A stretch of DNA of 64,000 nt. Origin: Streptomyces sp. Tue6028 (lineage in GTDB: Bacteria; Actinomycetota; Actinomycetes; Streptomycetales; Streptomycetaceae). Location: positions 248,001 through 312,000 of the forward strand of contig NZ_MLCE01000023.1 in the NCBI RefSeq assembly GCF_002300165.1, in the 5' to 3' direction. Below the pieces are notes generated by a model. It was not told the origin of the DNA. It did not search any database and worked only from the letters and a program-made list of their open reading frames with translations. This document shows, in pieces, positions 8,381 to 16,335 of the stretch. The stretch's first letter is position 1, and each line of letters begins with the position of its first letter. Both the position numbers and the translations under genes were made by a program.

Positions 8381-9793
8381 GTGGTGATCGTGTTCGTACT
8401 GGTGGGTCTCGCCGTGCTGGCGGCCTTCGGCGCGCTGCACTGGTACGCCTGGCGGCGCCTCGTGCGGGACACCACGTCCGGGCCGGGGCTCGCGCGCCGT
8501 TCGGGCACCGTGCTCTTCGTCGCGGGACCGCTGCTGATGTTCGGCGCGATCGCGAGCGAGCGCGCGGGAGCGCCGTTCCGGCTCCAGCAGGTGCTGGCGT
8601 GGCCCGGGTTCCTGTGGATGGCGCTGTCCCTCTACCTGTTGCTGGCGCTCCTGGTGGGGGAGGTCCTGCGGCCGCTCGCGCGATGGGGGCTCACCCGGCG
8701 GAGCGCCGCGGCCGGGCAGTCGTCCGCCGCCGAGGACGGGGCCGCCGTCGCCGGGACACCGGCCGCGGTCGTCACGGGGGCGCGCGACGTCACCGTCGGC
8801 TCGGCGCCGGGCCGCGGCGCGTCCGAAGGCGCCGGCGCCGAGCCGGGTGCTCGCGCCACGGGCCTCGCCGACGCGCCGTCCACCGACGGCCCGGGCGACG
8901 GCCCGACCCCTGCGGCGGAGCCGGGCGCCGCGGGAGGATCCGCCCCGGACACGGCCGGAGCCACCGGGCCCTCCCGGCGGCTCTTCGTCTCGCGGGTGGT
9001 CGGTGGCGCAGCCGCCGCCGCGGCCGTGGGGACCGTCGGATACGGGACGTACGGGGTTCTGCGCGGGCCGGCGGTGAAGCGGGTCACCGTGCCGCTCGCC
9101 AAGCTCCCGCGTTCCGCGCACGGCTTCCGGATCGCGGTGGTCAGCGACATCCACCTCGGCCCGGTGCTCGGGCGGGGCTTCGCGCAGAAGGTCGTCGACA
9201 CGATCAACTCCACACAGCCCGATCTCATCGCCGTGGTCGGTGACCTGGTCGACGGCAGTGTGAAGGACCTCGGACCCGCCTCCGCGCCCCTGGCCGGACT
9301 GCGGGCCCGCCACGGGGCCTTCTTCGTCACCGGGAACCACGAGTACTTCTCCGGCGCCGAACAGTGGGTCAGGCAGGTGCGGGAGCTGGGCATCCACCCC
9401 CTGGAGAACGCGCGCACCGAGCTGGCCGGATTCGATCTCGCGGGCGTCAACGACGTGCAGGGCGAGAGCGAGGGCCAGGGGCCCGACTTCGGCAGGGCGC
9501 TCGGGGACAGGGACACCTCGCGGGCCTGCGTGCTCCTCGCCCACCAGCCCGTACAGATCCACGAGGCCGTGCGCCACGGGGTCGACCTCCAGCTCTCCGG
9601 GCACACCCACGGAGGGCAGTTGTGGCCCGGGAACCTCGTCGCGGACGCCGCCAACCCGACGCTCGCCGGACTGGAGCGCTACGGGGACACCCAGCTCTAC
9701 GTCTCCCGCGGCGCGGGAGCCTGGGGGCCGCCGACCCGGGTGGGCGCGCCCTCGGACATCACGGTCGTCGAACTGGCCTCCCGGCAGGCGTGA
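8381..9793 (+). CDS. Membrane-associated metallophosphoesterase (YkuE/YaeI-like)
   Basis: A 470-residue protein. The N-terminal 95 residues hold three hydrophobic helices, followed by an Ala/Gly/Pro/Thr-rich linker of about 110 residues, another hydrophobic segment and then the calcineurin-like phosphoesterase domain. Metal-binding motifs are in order: SDIHLG, VGDLVDG, GNHEYF, LLAHQP and SGHTHGGQ. Relatives such as YkuE are exported or membrane-bound metallophosphoesterases, and some act on lipid-linked substrates. Two adjacent GTG codons could start translation; GGGGGA lies upstream. The substrate cannot be told from sequence. Confidence 0.88.
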   Translation: MVIVFVLVGLAVLAAFGALHWYAWRRLVRDTTSGPGLARRSGTVLFVAGPLLMFGAIASERAGAPFRLQQVLAWPGFLWMALSLYLLLALLVGEVLRPLARWGLTRRSAAAGQSSAAEDGAAVAGTPAAVVTGARDVTVGSAPGRGASEGAGAEPGARATGLADAPSTDGPGDGPTPAAEPGAAGGSAPDTAGATGPSRRLFVSRVVGGAAAAAAVGTVGYGTYGVLRGPAVKRVTVPLAKLPRSAHGFRIAVVSDIHLGPVLGRGFAQKVVDTINSTQPDLIAVVGDLVDGSVKDLGPASAPLAGLRARHGAFFVTGNHEYFSGAEQWVRQVRELGIHPLENARTELAGFDLAGVNDVQGESEGQGPDFGRALGDRDTSRACVLLAHQPVQIHEAVRHGVDLQLSGHTHGGQLWPGNLVADAANPTLAGLERYGDTQLYVSRGAGAWGPPTRVGAPSDITVVELASRQA

Positions 9794-10007
9794 GAACCGG
9801 TTCCGGGACCCCGCGGGAACGGACTCCGGAGCAGGGCGGAAAGGGCCCCGGAGAAGTCTGTGGACCAGCTGTGAAACAGGCCTGAAATGAACGTTCGGAT
9901 CCGCCCGGTCCAGGTTTCACAAAGCCCCTCCCTCGGCCGAAACACCTGTGGTTAGGTGATCCGCGTCACTAGGGGAGTGACTCGCGGTGGGCCTGGGGAG
10001 GGCACCG

Positions 10008-11564
10008 ATGCGATCTGTTCGCATGCGGATTCTGGCGACGCTGCTCGTACTGGCGGGCGTGAGTGTGGGCGCCTGGCAGCTGTTGCCGGCGCAGGACGAC
10101 GACGACCGGACCATCACGGTCGGGACGACGGACGCCGTCACCTCGCTCGACCCGGCCGGCGGCTATGACGCCGGCTCCTGGGCGCTGTTCAGCAACGTCT
10201 TCCAGTCGCTGCTGACGTTCGAGCCGGGCGGAGCGGCCCCCGTCCCGGACGCGGCGAGGACCTGCGGCTTCGTGGGCACCGGCCTGCGGACGTACCGCTG
10301 CACGCTGCGCGACGACCTGACCTTCCCGAGCGGGCGCAAGGCGACCGCCGAGGACGTCAAGTACTCCTTCGAGCGGGTCAAGCGCATCAACTCCGAGGTG
10401 GGCCCCGCCTCGCTCTTCGCCACCCTCGGCACGGTGGACGCGAGCGGACGGACCGTCACCTTCCATCTGTCGTCGCCCGACGCCACGTTCCCGTTCAAGG
10501 TGGCGACCGCCGCCGGTTCGATCGTCGACCGCGACCGCTACCCGAAGCGCACACTGCGCACCGACACCGGCGCCGACGGCACCGGACCCTACGTCCTGAA
10601 GACGTATACGAAGAACGAGCGTGCCGTGCTCCGTCCCAACCCCCGCTACAAGGGCGCCGTCGGCGAGACCGGCAGGCCCGTCGTGCTGCGCTACTACCGC
10701 ACCTCGCAGGCGCTGGCGGACGGCTGGAAGGCGAAGAAGTTCGACGTGGCGGCCCGCCAGCTGCCCCCCGACCTGCTCGCCCGCCTCTCGCCGAGCGATC
10801 CCGGGCAGCGCGTCGCGGAGGTCGACAGCGCCGAGACCCGCAACCTCGTCCTCGACGTGCGGGCGGGCTCGCCGCTGCACGACCGGCGGGTGCGGCAGGC
10901 CATTGCCGCGGTCATCAACCGCGAGGAGCTGGTCAGCCGGACGTACAAGGGCACGACAGACGCGCTGTACGGGCTGATCCCGGCGGGCATCACCGGGCAC
11001 TCGACGTCGTTCTTCGACGCCTACCCCGAGCCGGACCGCAAGAAGGCGCGGGAGCTGCTGGAGGAGGCCGGGGTCGAGCTGCCCGTGCGCTTCACCTACG
11101 GGTACGGCCGCGGCCGGGGCGCGGCCGGGCCGGAGGCCGCCGAGCTCAAGCGGCAGCTGGAGGCGAGCGGGCTGTTCCGGGTGACCACCCGGGGCTACGA
11201 GTGGGCCGACTTCCAGAAGCGGTACGCGGAGGGGAAGCTGGACGCCTGGGCGGTCGGCTGGGTCGCCGACTACCCCGACCCGGACACCTTCGGAGCCCAG
11301 CTCGTCGGCACCGGCAACAGCATGAAGAACGGCTACAGCAGCAAGGCCGTCGACCAGCTGATCCTGGACACGCAGCAGGCCGCGGACCGCGGCCGCACGA
11401 CGAGCGACTTCCGGCGGCTGCAGGACGTGGTGGCCGAGGACGTCCCGCTGATTCCGCTGTGGCAGCGCAAGGAGTACGTCCTCAGCAGCGAGGACGTCGG
11501 GGGCGGCCAGTACCTGTCGGACGGGACCGGCGTGTTCCGGCTCTGGCGGCTGGGCTGGATCTGA
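10008..11564 (+). CDS. ABC transporter substrate-binding protein, family 5 (oligopeptide/dipeptide type)
   Basis: A 518-residue extracytoplasmic binding protein of solute-binding family 5. It has an N-terminal hydrophobic segment (RILATLLVLAGVSVGAWQLL) but no lipobox cysteine, so it may stay tethered by an uncleaved signal anchor. The family pattern is clear: VTSLDPAGGYDAGSWALFSNVFQSL, LRDDLTFPSGRKATAEDVKYSFERV, GTGPYVL and DVPLIPLWQRKEYV. The ATG is preferred over a GTG 21 bases upstream because GGGGAGGG precedes it by five bases. No permease or ATPase genes are adjacent, so it is an orphan receptor that must use a transporter elsewhere or act as a sensor. Confidence 0.88.
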   Translation: MRSVRMRILATLLVLAGVSVGAWQLLPAQDDDDRTITVGTTDAVTSLDPAGGYDAGSWALFSNVFQSLLTFEPGGAAPVPDAARTCGFVGTGLRTYRCTLRDDLTFPSGRKATAEDVKYSFERVKRINSEVGPASLFATLGTVDASGRTVTFHLSSPDATFPFKVATAAGSIVDRDRYPKRTLRTDTGADGTGPYVLKTYTKNERAVLRPNPRYKGAVGETGRPVVLRYYRTSQALADGWKAKKFDVAARQLPPDLLARLSPSDPGQRVAEVDSAETRNLVLDVRAGSPLHDRRVRQAIAAVINREELVSRTYKGTTDALYGLIPAGITGHSTSFFDAYPEPDRKKARELLEEAGVELPVRFTYGYGRGRGAAGPEAAELKRQLEASGLFRVTTRGYEWADFQKRYAEGKLDAWAVGWVADYPDPDTFGAQLVGTGNSMKNGYSSKAVDQLILDTQQAADRGRTTSDFRRLQDVVAEDVPLIPLWQRKEYVLSSEDVGGGQYLSDGTGVFRLWRLGWI

Positions 11565-11637
11565 CCGCGCACGGGACACCGCGGGACCGCCCCGCGCCCT
11601 GTGTCACGGTGAGCCCGTCCCGCCTCCGACGACACGG

Positions 11638-11668
11638 CGGCCCGCCCGGGGTGTCCTCGGGCGGGCCG
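11638..11668. terminator. Bidirectional hairpin between convergent genes
   Basis: A perfect 11-bp inverted repeat (CGGCCCGCCCG with a nine-base loop) lies between the binding-protein gene ending on plus and the sulfatase-like gene ending on minus. Its position suits termination from both sides. Confidence 0.65.
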
Positions 11669-11706
11669 GCCGGCAGGGTGAGCGGCTGTGAGGTCTGTCG
11701 GGGCCG

Positions 11707-13851
11707 TCAGGGGGAGGGCGTTGACCCGTAGGCCGTCAGGAAGCGGTCCCGGAACGAGCTCATCTTCCACACCGGGGCGTCGTGTTCGGGCTGCAGCCCG
11801 TCCGACCAGCCCCAGTCGGCGATCCTGTCGAGGACCTTCGGGTCCTTGGCGACGATCGCGCAGGGGACGTCACGGCTGGCGTGGTTGCCGCTGACCCGGG
11901 CGATGGGCTGGTGGTCGCCGAGGAAGACCAGCACGGTGTTCTTGTCGCCGTACTTCACCAGGTAGTCGATGAGGCTGGTCACCGAGTACTGGATGGACTT
12001 CCCGTACTCCTGCTTCGACTTGGTGGAGTCGGTGATGATGTCCGAGGGCTTCTTGCCCGCCTTCTCGATGGCGTCGTAGACCGAGCCGTCGCCGACCTGG
12101 TCCTGCGGGACCGTCTTCGGGATCGGTGCCCACGGCTGGTGGCTGGAGGTCAGGATGATCTCCGACATCAGCGGCTTGTCGTGCTTCTTTCCGTGCACCA
12201 GGCGCTCGAACGCGGTCAGGGCGTACTGGTCGGGCATGGTCGACCAGCTGAACTTCGGTCCCTTGTAGCCGAGTTCACGGGAGTCGTAGACCTTGTCGAG
12301 GCCGTAGAACTTGGCTTCCGGCCAGGCCTTCTGGATGCCCGGCATGATGCCGACCGTGTCCCAGGCGCCCGTCTTGCGGAAGGCCTTGGTGAGGGTGAGG
12401 TGCTCGCCCGCGGTGACGGTGCGGTAGCGCTGCTGGTTGTTGATCCACAGGCCCGAGAGGAAGGTCGAGTGGCCCAGCCAGCTGCTTCCGCCGTACGTCG
12501 CCGAGGTGAGCCAGCCGCTCTTCGCCGCGAACCCGGCCTTGCGGAGCTTGTCGTTCTCGGCGGTCAGCGTCGCGTCGACGCCGGGTGCGATGACCGGATC
12601 CTCGATGGCGCTGCGGCCGTAGCTCTCGATGAACGTGATCATCATGTCCTTGCCGCGCAGCCCGGTCAGCAGCTGGTCCGGCGGGGTGTCGGCGAAGTCG
12701 TCCTTCTTGGCGATCCGGGCGAACGCCGCCTCGTCCCGCAGTGTGTCCCGCACGCGATGGGCACGGTCCTGGACGACCGCGGCCGTGTGGTCGGCGGCGA
12801 TCGGTACGTCGGCGACCTGCACGCCGAGCGCCGCGCAGGTGATCCAGACGGTTCCCAGCACCAGTGTCGTCCGTGTCGAGGCGACGCTGTGCCGGGCCAG
12901 GAGGTTGGCGAGCCGGACCACCGCCAGCGCGGTCAGGGCGAGCACGGCGACCACCAGCGCCACGACGGCGACGACGATGGCGAGCGCGCCCCTGCCGCCC
13001 ATCGTGTCCCGCAGATACGCCTCCGCGTCGCCGAACAGGCTCCAGTCGAGGACGACGTTGAAGCCCCGGCCCAGGTACTCGTTGAAGCCGATGTCGAGGA
13101 GGTTCAGGACCGTCAGCGCGCCCAGGCCGAGCCCGGCGAGCGCGGCCACGACGATCCGCGGGGTGCGCGGCAGGACGATCAGCACGGCGGCGCCGAAGAT
13201 CGCCTCCGCCGGGAGGCGGGTGAACTCGGCGGGCCGGAAGTTGTCCACCTTGCTCGGCATCAGCAGCGCGAACAGCACGAGCGCGGCGGCCAGGAACGTC
13301 AGGGTCCACGCCAGGATGCGGGCCGCGACGGGGTGCTTCTGCCGCCAGCCGCGCCCGCGCCGCAACCGCCATCGGGAGCGGACGGGCGCCGGCGAACCGT
13401 CGGAGGCCTCGTCGTCCCCAGGGGCGAGAGCGGGGGCGGCCTCGGCCGCGTCGCTGTCACCAGGGGTGGCGTCGGCCGCGTCGCTGTCGTCGGGGGCGGC
13501 TTCGGCCGCGTCGCTGTCACCAGGGGTGGCGTCCCCCGAGTCGCCTTCATCGGGAGCGGCGTCGACCGAGGCGCTGTCGTTGCCGGTGGCGTCCGCCGTG
13601 GCGGGGCCTTCCACCGGGGCGGCCGGAGGGGTGCCGTCGTCCTCGGACGCGACAGCGCTCCCGGTGGTCTCACCGTCTGCGTGCGTGGCGACGTCGCCGC
13701 CCTCGGACGCGGGGGCCCCGGCGGTGTCACCGTCCCCCGCCGCGGTGGTGACCCCGGTGGCGGTGTCCGCGGGCGGCTCCGGCGCCGGCCCCGCCTGCGG
13801 AGTCTCCTCGTCCGTGTGCGGCAGCTGTCGAGAACTCGTGTTGGACGACAA
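11707..13851 (-). CDS. LTA-synthase-like sulfatase-family membrane protein
   Basis: A 714-residue protein of the alkaline-phosphatase/sulfatase superfamily. Residues 1-155 are Asp/Ala/Pro-rich and repetitive; five membrane helices follow (about 180-350), then an extracellular catalytic domain. Likely metal and nucleophile residues are the Glu in MITFIESYG, the Ser in the GGSSWLGHSTFLSG loop and Asp-His in FLGDHQP, the layout of phosphoglycerol transferases such as LtaS. It may transfer glycerophosphate or another phospho-group to a wall or lipid polymer; true LTA synthesis is not implied. The TTG start has GGAAGGA eight bases upstream. It converges with the orphan binding protein. Confidence 0.8.
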   Translation of the reverse strand: MSSNTSSRQLPHTDEETPQAGPAPEPPADTATGVTTAAGDGDTAGAPASEGGDVATHADGETTGSAVASEDDGTPPAAPVEGPATADATGNDSASVDAAPDEGDSGDATPGDSDAAEAAPDDSDAADATPGDSDAAEAAPALAPGDDEASDGSPAPVRSRWRLRRGRGWRQKHPVAARILAWTLTFLAAALVLFALLMPSKVDNFRPAEFTRLPAEAIFGAAVLIVLPRTPRIVVAALAGLGLGALTVLNLLDIGFNEYLGRGFNVVLDWSLFGDAEAYLRDTMGGRGALAIVVAVVALVVAVLALTALAVVRLANLLARHSVASTRTTLVLGTVWITCAALGVQVADVPIAADHTAAVVQDRAHRVRDTLRDEAAFARIAKKDDFADTPPDQLLTGLRGKDMMITFIESYGRSAIEDPVIAPGVDATLTAENDKLRKAGFAAKSGWLTSATYGGSSWLGHSTFLSGLWINNQQRYRTVTAGEHLTLTKAFRKTGAWDTVGIMPGIQKAWPEAKFYGLDKVYDSRELGYKGPKFSWSTMPDQYALTAFERLVHGKKHDKPLMSEIILTSSHQPWAPIPKTVPQDQVGDGSVYDAIEKAGKKPSDIITDSTKSKQEYGKSIQYSVTSLIDYLVKYGDKNTVLVFLGDHQPIARVSGNHASRDVPCAIVAKDPKVLDRIADWGWSDGLQPEHDAPVWKMSSFRDRFLTAYGSTPSP
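13443..13533. repeat. 60-bp period repeat inside the sulfatase-like gene
   Basis: A 31-base sequence starting CGGCCGCGTCGCTGTC occurs at 13443-13473 and again at 13503-13533, exactly 60 bp apart, with a half-unit copy between them. In the protein it gives ten-residue units of the type DATPGDSDAA / EAAPDDSDAA in the acidic N-terminal region. The length in frame suggests a tolerated, variable linker. Confidence 0.85.
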
Positions 13852-14028
13852 CCCGGCGGTCCTTCCGTGCGAAGCCCGGTGATGGCGCGGCGGACCCGGC
13901 TGGAGACGTCAGGGCCGCCTTCACCTGTGTACGGCGTCGTGGCTGCCTGCGTTCAATCGTCCCGGTCAGCTTCTTCCCAAGTCCGTTCTAGCAGGTCACC
14001 GCGTCGGCGGCGGGAGTACGCGGGGCCG

Positions 14029-15480
14029 TCACCGCACCGGCAGGGTCACCGTCACCGCCAGCCCCCGGCCCGGTGCCGTCCGCACCGCCACCTCACCACC
14101 GTGCGCCGTCACCACACCCTGCACGATGGCCATGCCGAGCCCGCTGCCCGCCCCGCCCCCGGTCCGGAAGAACCGGTCGAAGATGCGGGCGGCGTCCTCC
14201 TCATCGAGCCCCGGTCCCTCGTCCGCGACGCACAGACGGACCACCCCGTCCTCGCGCTCCACACCGAGCCGCACGGGCACGTCGACGGGCGTGTGGGTGC
14301 GTACGTTCCCCACGAGGTTGCCGAGCACCTGCCGCAGCCCCGACTCGTCGGCGTGCACGAGCAGCGTTCCGTCCGCGCCCACGGTCACCGGCCGCTCCGG
14401 CTGCTGGGCCCGCAGGTCCTCGGCGGCGTCCCGCACCAGCCGGCTCAGATCGATGTTCCGGAACCGCAGTTCGGGGCGCTGGTCGAGGCGGGCCAGGGTC
14501 AGCAACTCGTCCACCAGCCGTCCCATGCGGTCGACTTCGGCGTTCATCCGGTCCCAGGCCCTGCGGCGCTCGACCGGATCCGTCAGCATCCCCTTGTCGT
14601 ACAGCTGGAGGTAGCCGCGGATGGCGGCCAGCGGGGTGCGCAGCTCGTGCGAGGCGTCCCCGACGAAGCGGCGCAGCTGGGCCGCGCTGCGCTCGCGCGT
14701 CCGGTACGCCGATTCCACCTGCTGGAGCATCGAGTTGAGGGCGATCCGCAGCTGCTCGACCTCCTGTGTCGGATGGTGGCTGGAGGGCACGCGCCGGGTG
14801 AGGTCTCCCTCGGCGATCGCCGACGAGGTCTCCACCATGTCCTCCAGCGGCCGCATCCGGCGGCTGACACCGATCATCGTGAGCACCGCGAGGAGCGCCA
14901 GCAGGAGGGTGCCGACGGTCAGATCGAGCCGGAGCGCCTTCGCTATGCCTTTGTGCAGGCCTTCCGTCGACGTGGCGAGCAGGACGTACGTGCCGTCGGT
15001 GAGGCGGGCGGCGGTCGCCCGGTAGGCGTCCCCGCGCACGGTCACGTCGTGCGGTTCCCCGGCACGGGCGAGCGCGCCGGGGTCGCCCACTGCGTCGGCG
15101 AAGGCCTTCTGGGTGTCGGTCGGTTCGAAGCCGCCGAGGGAGACCGCCCTGCCCTTCCCGTCGACCCAGGCGAAGACCGAGTCCGGTTTCGGGGACTGCT
15201 CGGTCGCGGGGACGAGCCGGTCGCGGATGAAGGCGAGGGTGCTCAGCGAGTCGATCTCCCGCATGCTGAGCCGGGCGCTGCTCAGCGACTTCCGCGTCTG
15301 GTCGAGCTCCGCGTCGACCTGGTCGAGCAGATAGTGCCGCATGCCCATGAGGCTCACGGCGGTCGTCACGACGATGCCGAGGGCCAGCAGGGCCACGTTC
15401 GCGAGGGTCAGCTTGCCGCGCAGGGAGCGCAGACCGTGCCGGCAGCGGGGGAGCGGGATGTAGGGCGGGAGCCGGATCAT
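14029..15480 (-). CDS. Sensor histidine kinase (HAMP-HisKA-HATPase)
   Basis: A 483-residue two-component sensor. Two membrane helices (about residues 25-46 and 184-206) bracket an extracellular sensor of about 135 residues. A HAMP linker follows (RRMRPLEDMVETSSAIAEGDLTRRV is its core region), then HisKA with phospho-acceptor His278 in DASHELRTP, and HATPase with the N-box (GNLVGNV), DEGPGL and GSGLGMAIV. The ATG overlaps the stop of the regulator gene by one base (TGATG), so kinase and regulator are made together. The stimulus is unknown; the divergent MMPL exporter is a possible target or partner. Confidence 0.93.
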   Translation of the reverse strand: MIRLPPYIPLPRCRHGLRSLRGKLTLANVALLALGIVVTTAVSLMGMRHYLLDQVDAELDQTRKSLSSARLSMREIDSLSTLAFIRDRLVPATEQSPKPDSVFAWVDGKGRAVSLGGFEPTDTQKAFADAVGDPGALARAGEPHDVTVRGDAYRATAARLTDGTYVLLATSTEGLHKGIAKALRLDLTVGTLLLALLAVLTMIGVSRRMRPLEDMVETSSAIAEGDLTRRVPSSHHPTQEVEQLRIALNSMLQQVESAYRTRERSAAQLRRFVGDASHELRTPLAAIRGYLQLYDKGMLTDPVERRRAWDRMNAEVDRMGRLVDELLTLARLDQRPELRFRNIDLSRLVRDAAEDLRAQQPERPVTVGADGTLLVHADESGLRQVLGNLVGNVRTHTPVDVPVRLGVEREDGVVRLCVADEGPGLDEEDAARIFDRFFRTGGGAGSGLGMAIVQGVVTAHGGEVAVRTAPGRGLAVTVTLPVR

Positions 15481-16169
15481 CAGGCGAGTCCGTAGCCGAC
15501 GCCCCGCCGGGTCTGGATCAGCGGCGGGCCCAGCGGTTCGAGCTTGCGCCGCAGGTAGCTGATGTAGGTCTCCACGACGGTGGACTCGGCGGAGTGCTCG
15601 TACTGCCATACGTGGCGCAGGAGTTGCTCCTTGGGGACGATCCGCCCGCCGTTGCGGACGAGGAAGCGCAGCAGGGCGTACTCGGTGGGGGTGAGTTCGA
15701 CCGTGCGGCCCGAGCGGTGGACGCGGTACGTCGTCTCGTCCAGCTCCAGGTCGCCGTAGCGCAGCGGCGGACGCTGCGGCAGGACGTCGTCGGAGCGGGT
15801 GCGGCGCAGGACGGCGGTGATCCGGGCGACGACCTCGTCGATGTTGAACGGCTTGGTGATGTAGTCGTCGCCGAAGCCGAGCGCGCCCACGATCTCGGCG
15901 GGGGCGTCCCGCGCGGTGAGGAACACGATCGCCAGGTCCGGTCGCCGTCCGCGCAGTTCACGGCCGAGCGCCCGGCCGTCGCCGTCCGGCAGCATCACGT
16001 CGAGCAGGGCCGCGTCGGGCCGGGTGCGTTCGGCGAGCGCGAGCGCCTCACGGACGGTGCCGGCGGTCATCACCTCGAAGCGGTGGTAGCGCAGGGCGAT
16101 GGCGAGGACGTCCGCGATGCTCGGCTCGTCCTCGACGACGAGGACGGTGGCTCCCTCGTGAGCGGTCAT
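15480..16169 (-). CDS. OmpR/PhoB-family response regulator
   Basis: A 229-residue regulator. The receiver domain has acidic residues near 13-15, the phospho-acceptor Asp57 in LLDVMLPD, Thr in FLTAR and Lys106 in ITKPF. The C-terminal winged helix ends with VVETYISYLRRKLEP and TRRGVGYGLA, standard for OmpR-type DNA-binding proteins. It is first in the operon with the kinase, and its start lies 166 bp from the divergent MMPL transporter, so it may control both sides of that gap. Confidence 0.94.
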   Translation of the reverse strand: MTAHEGATVLVVEDEPSIADVLAIALRYHRFEVMTAGTVREALALAERTRPDAALLDVMLPDGDGRALGRELRGRRPDLAIVFLTARDAPAEIVGALGFGDDYITKPFNIDEVVARITAVLRRTRSDDVLPQRPPLRYGDLELDETTYRVHRSGRTVELTPTEYALLRFLVRNGGRIVPKEQLLRHVWQYEHSAESTVVETYISYLRRKLEPLGPPLIQTRRGVGYGLA

Positions 16170-16335
16170 GCCCCCAGTATCCGTACGCCCGTCGTCCCGC
16201 GGGGCGGCTCCCGCTTTGGAGTTCCTTGAGAGTCATGGGCGTGTCGTGTCCCCGCGCGCGCCGCGACACGGAGGGTGGGTGCAGGACCTGGGGGACCGAC
16301 GGACCGATTCGACCGACGAACAAGGAGCGTTGAGC

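Noticed and set aside
11782..15495. A 1237-codon open frame on plus across the sulfatase and kinase genes
   Set aside because: It is antisense to two clear genes with motifs, and its translation is low-complexity Arg/Gly/Val/Asp. Long antisense frames are expected at this GC content.
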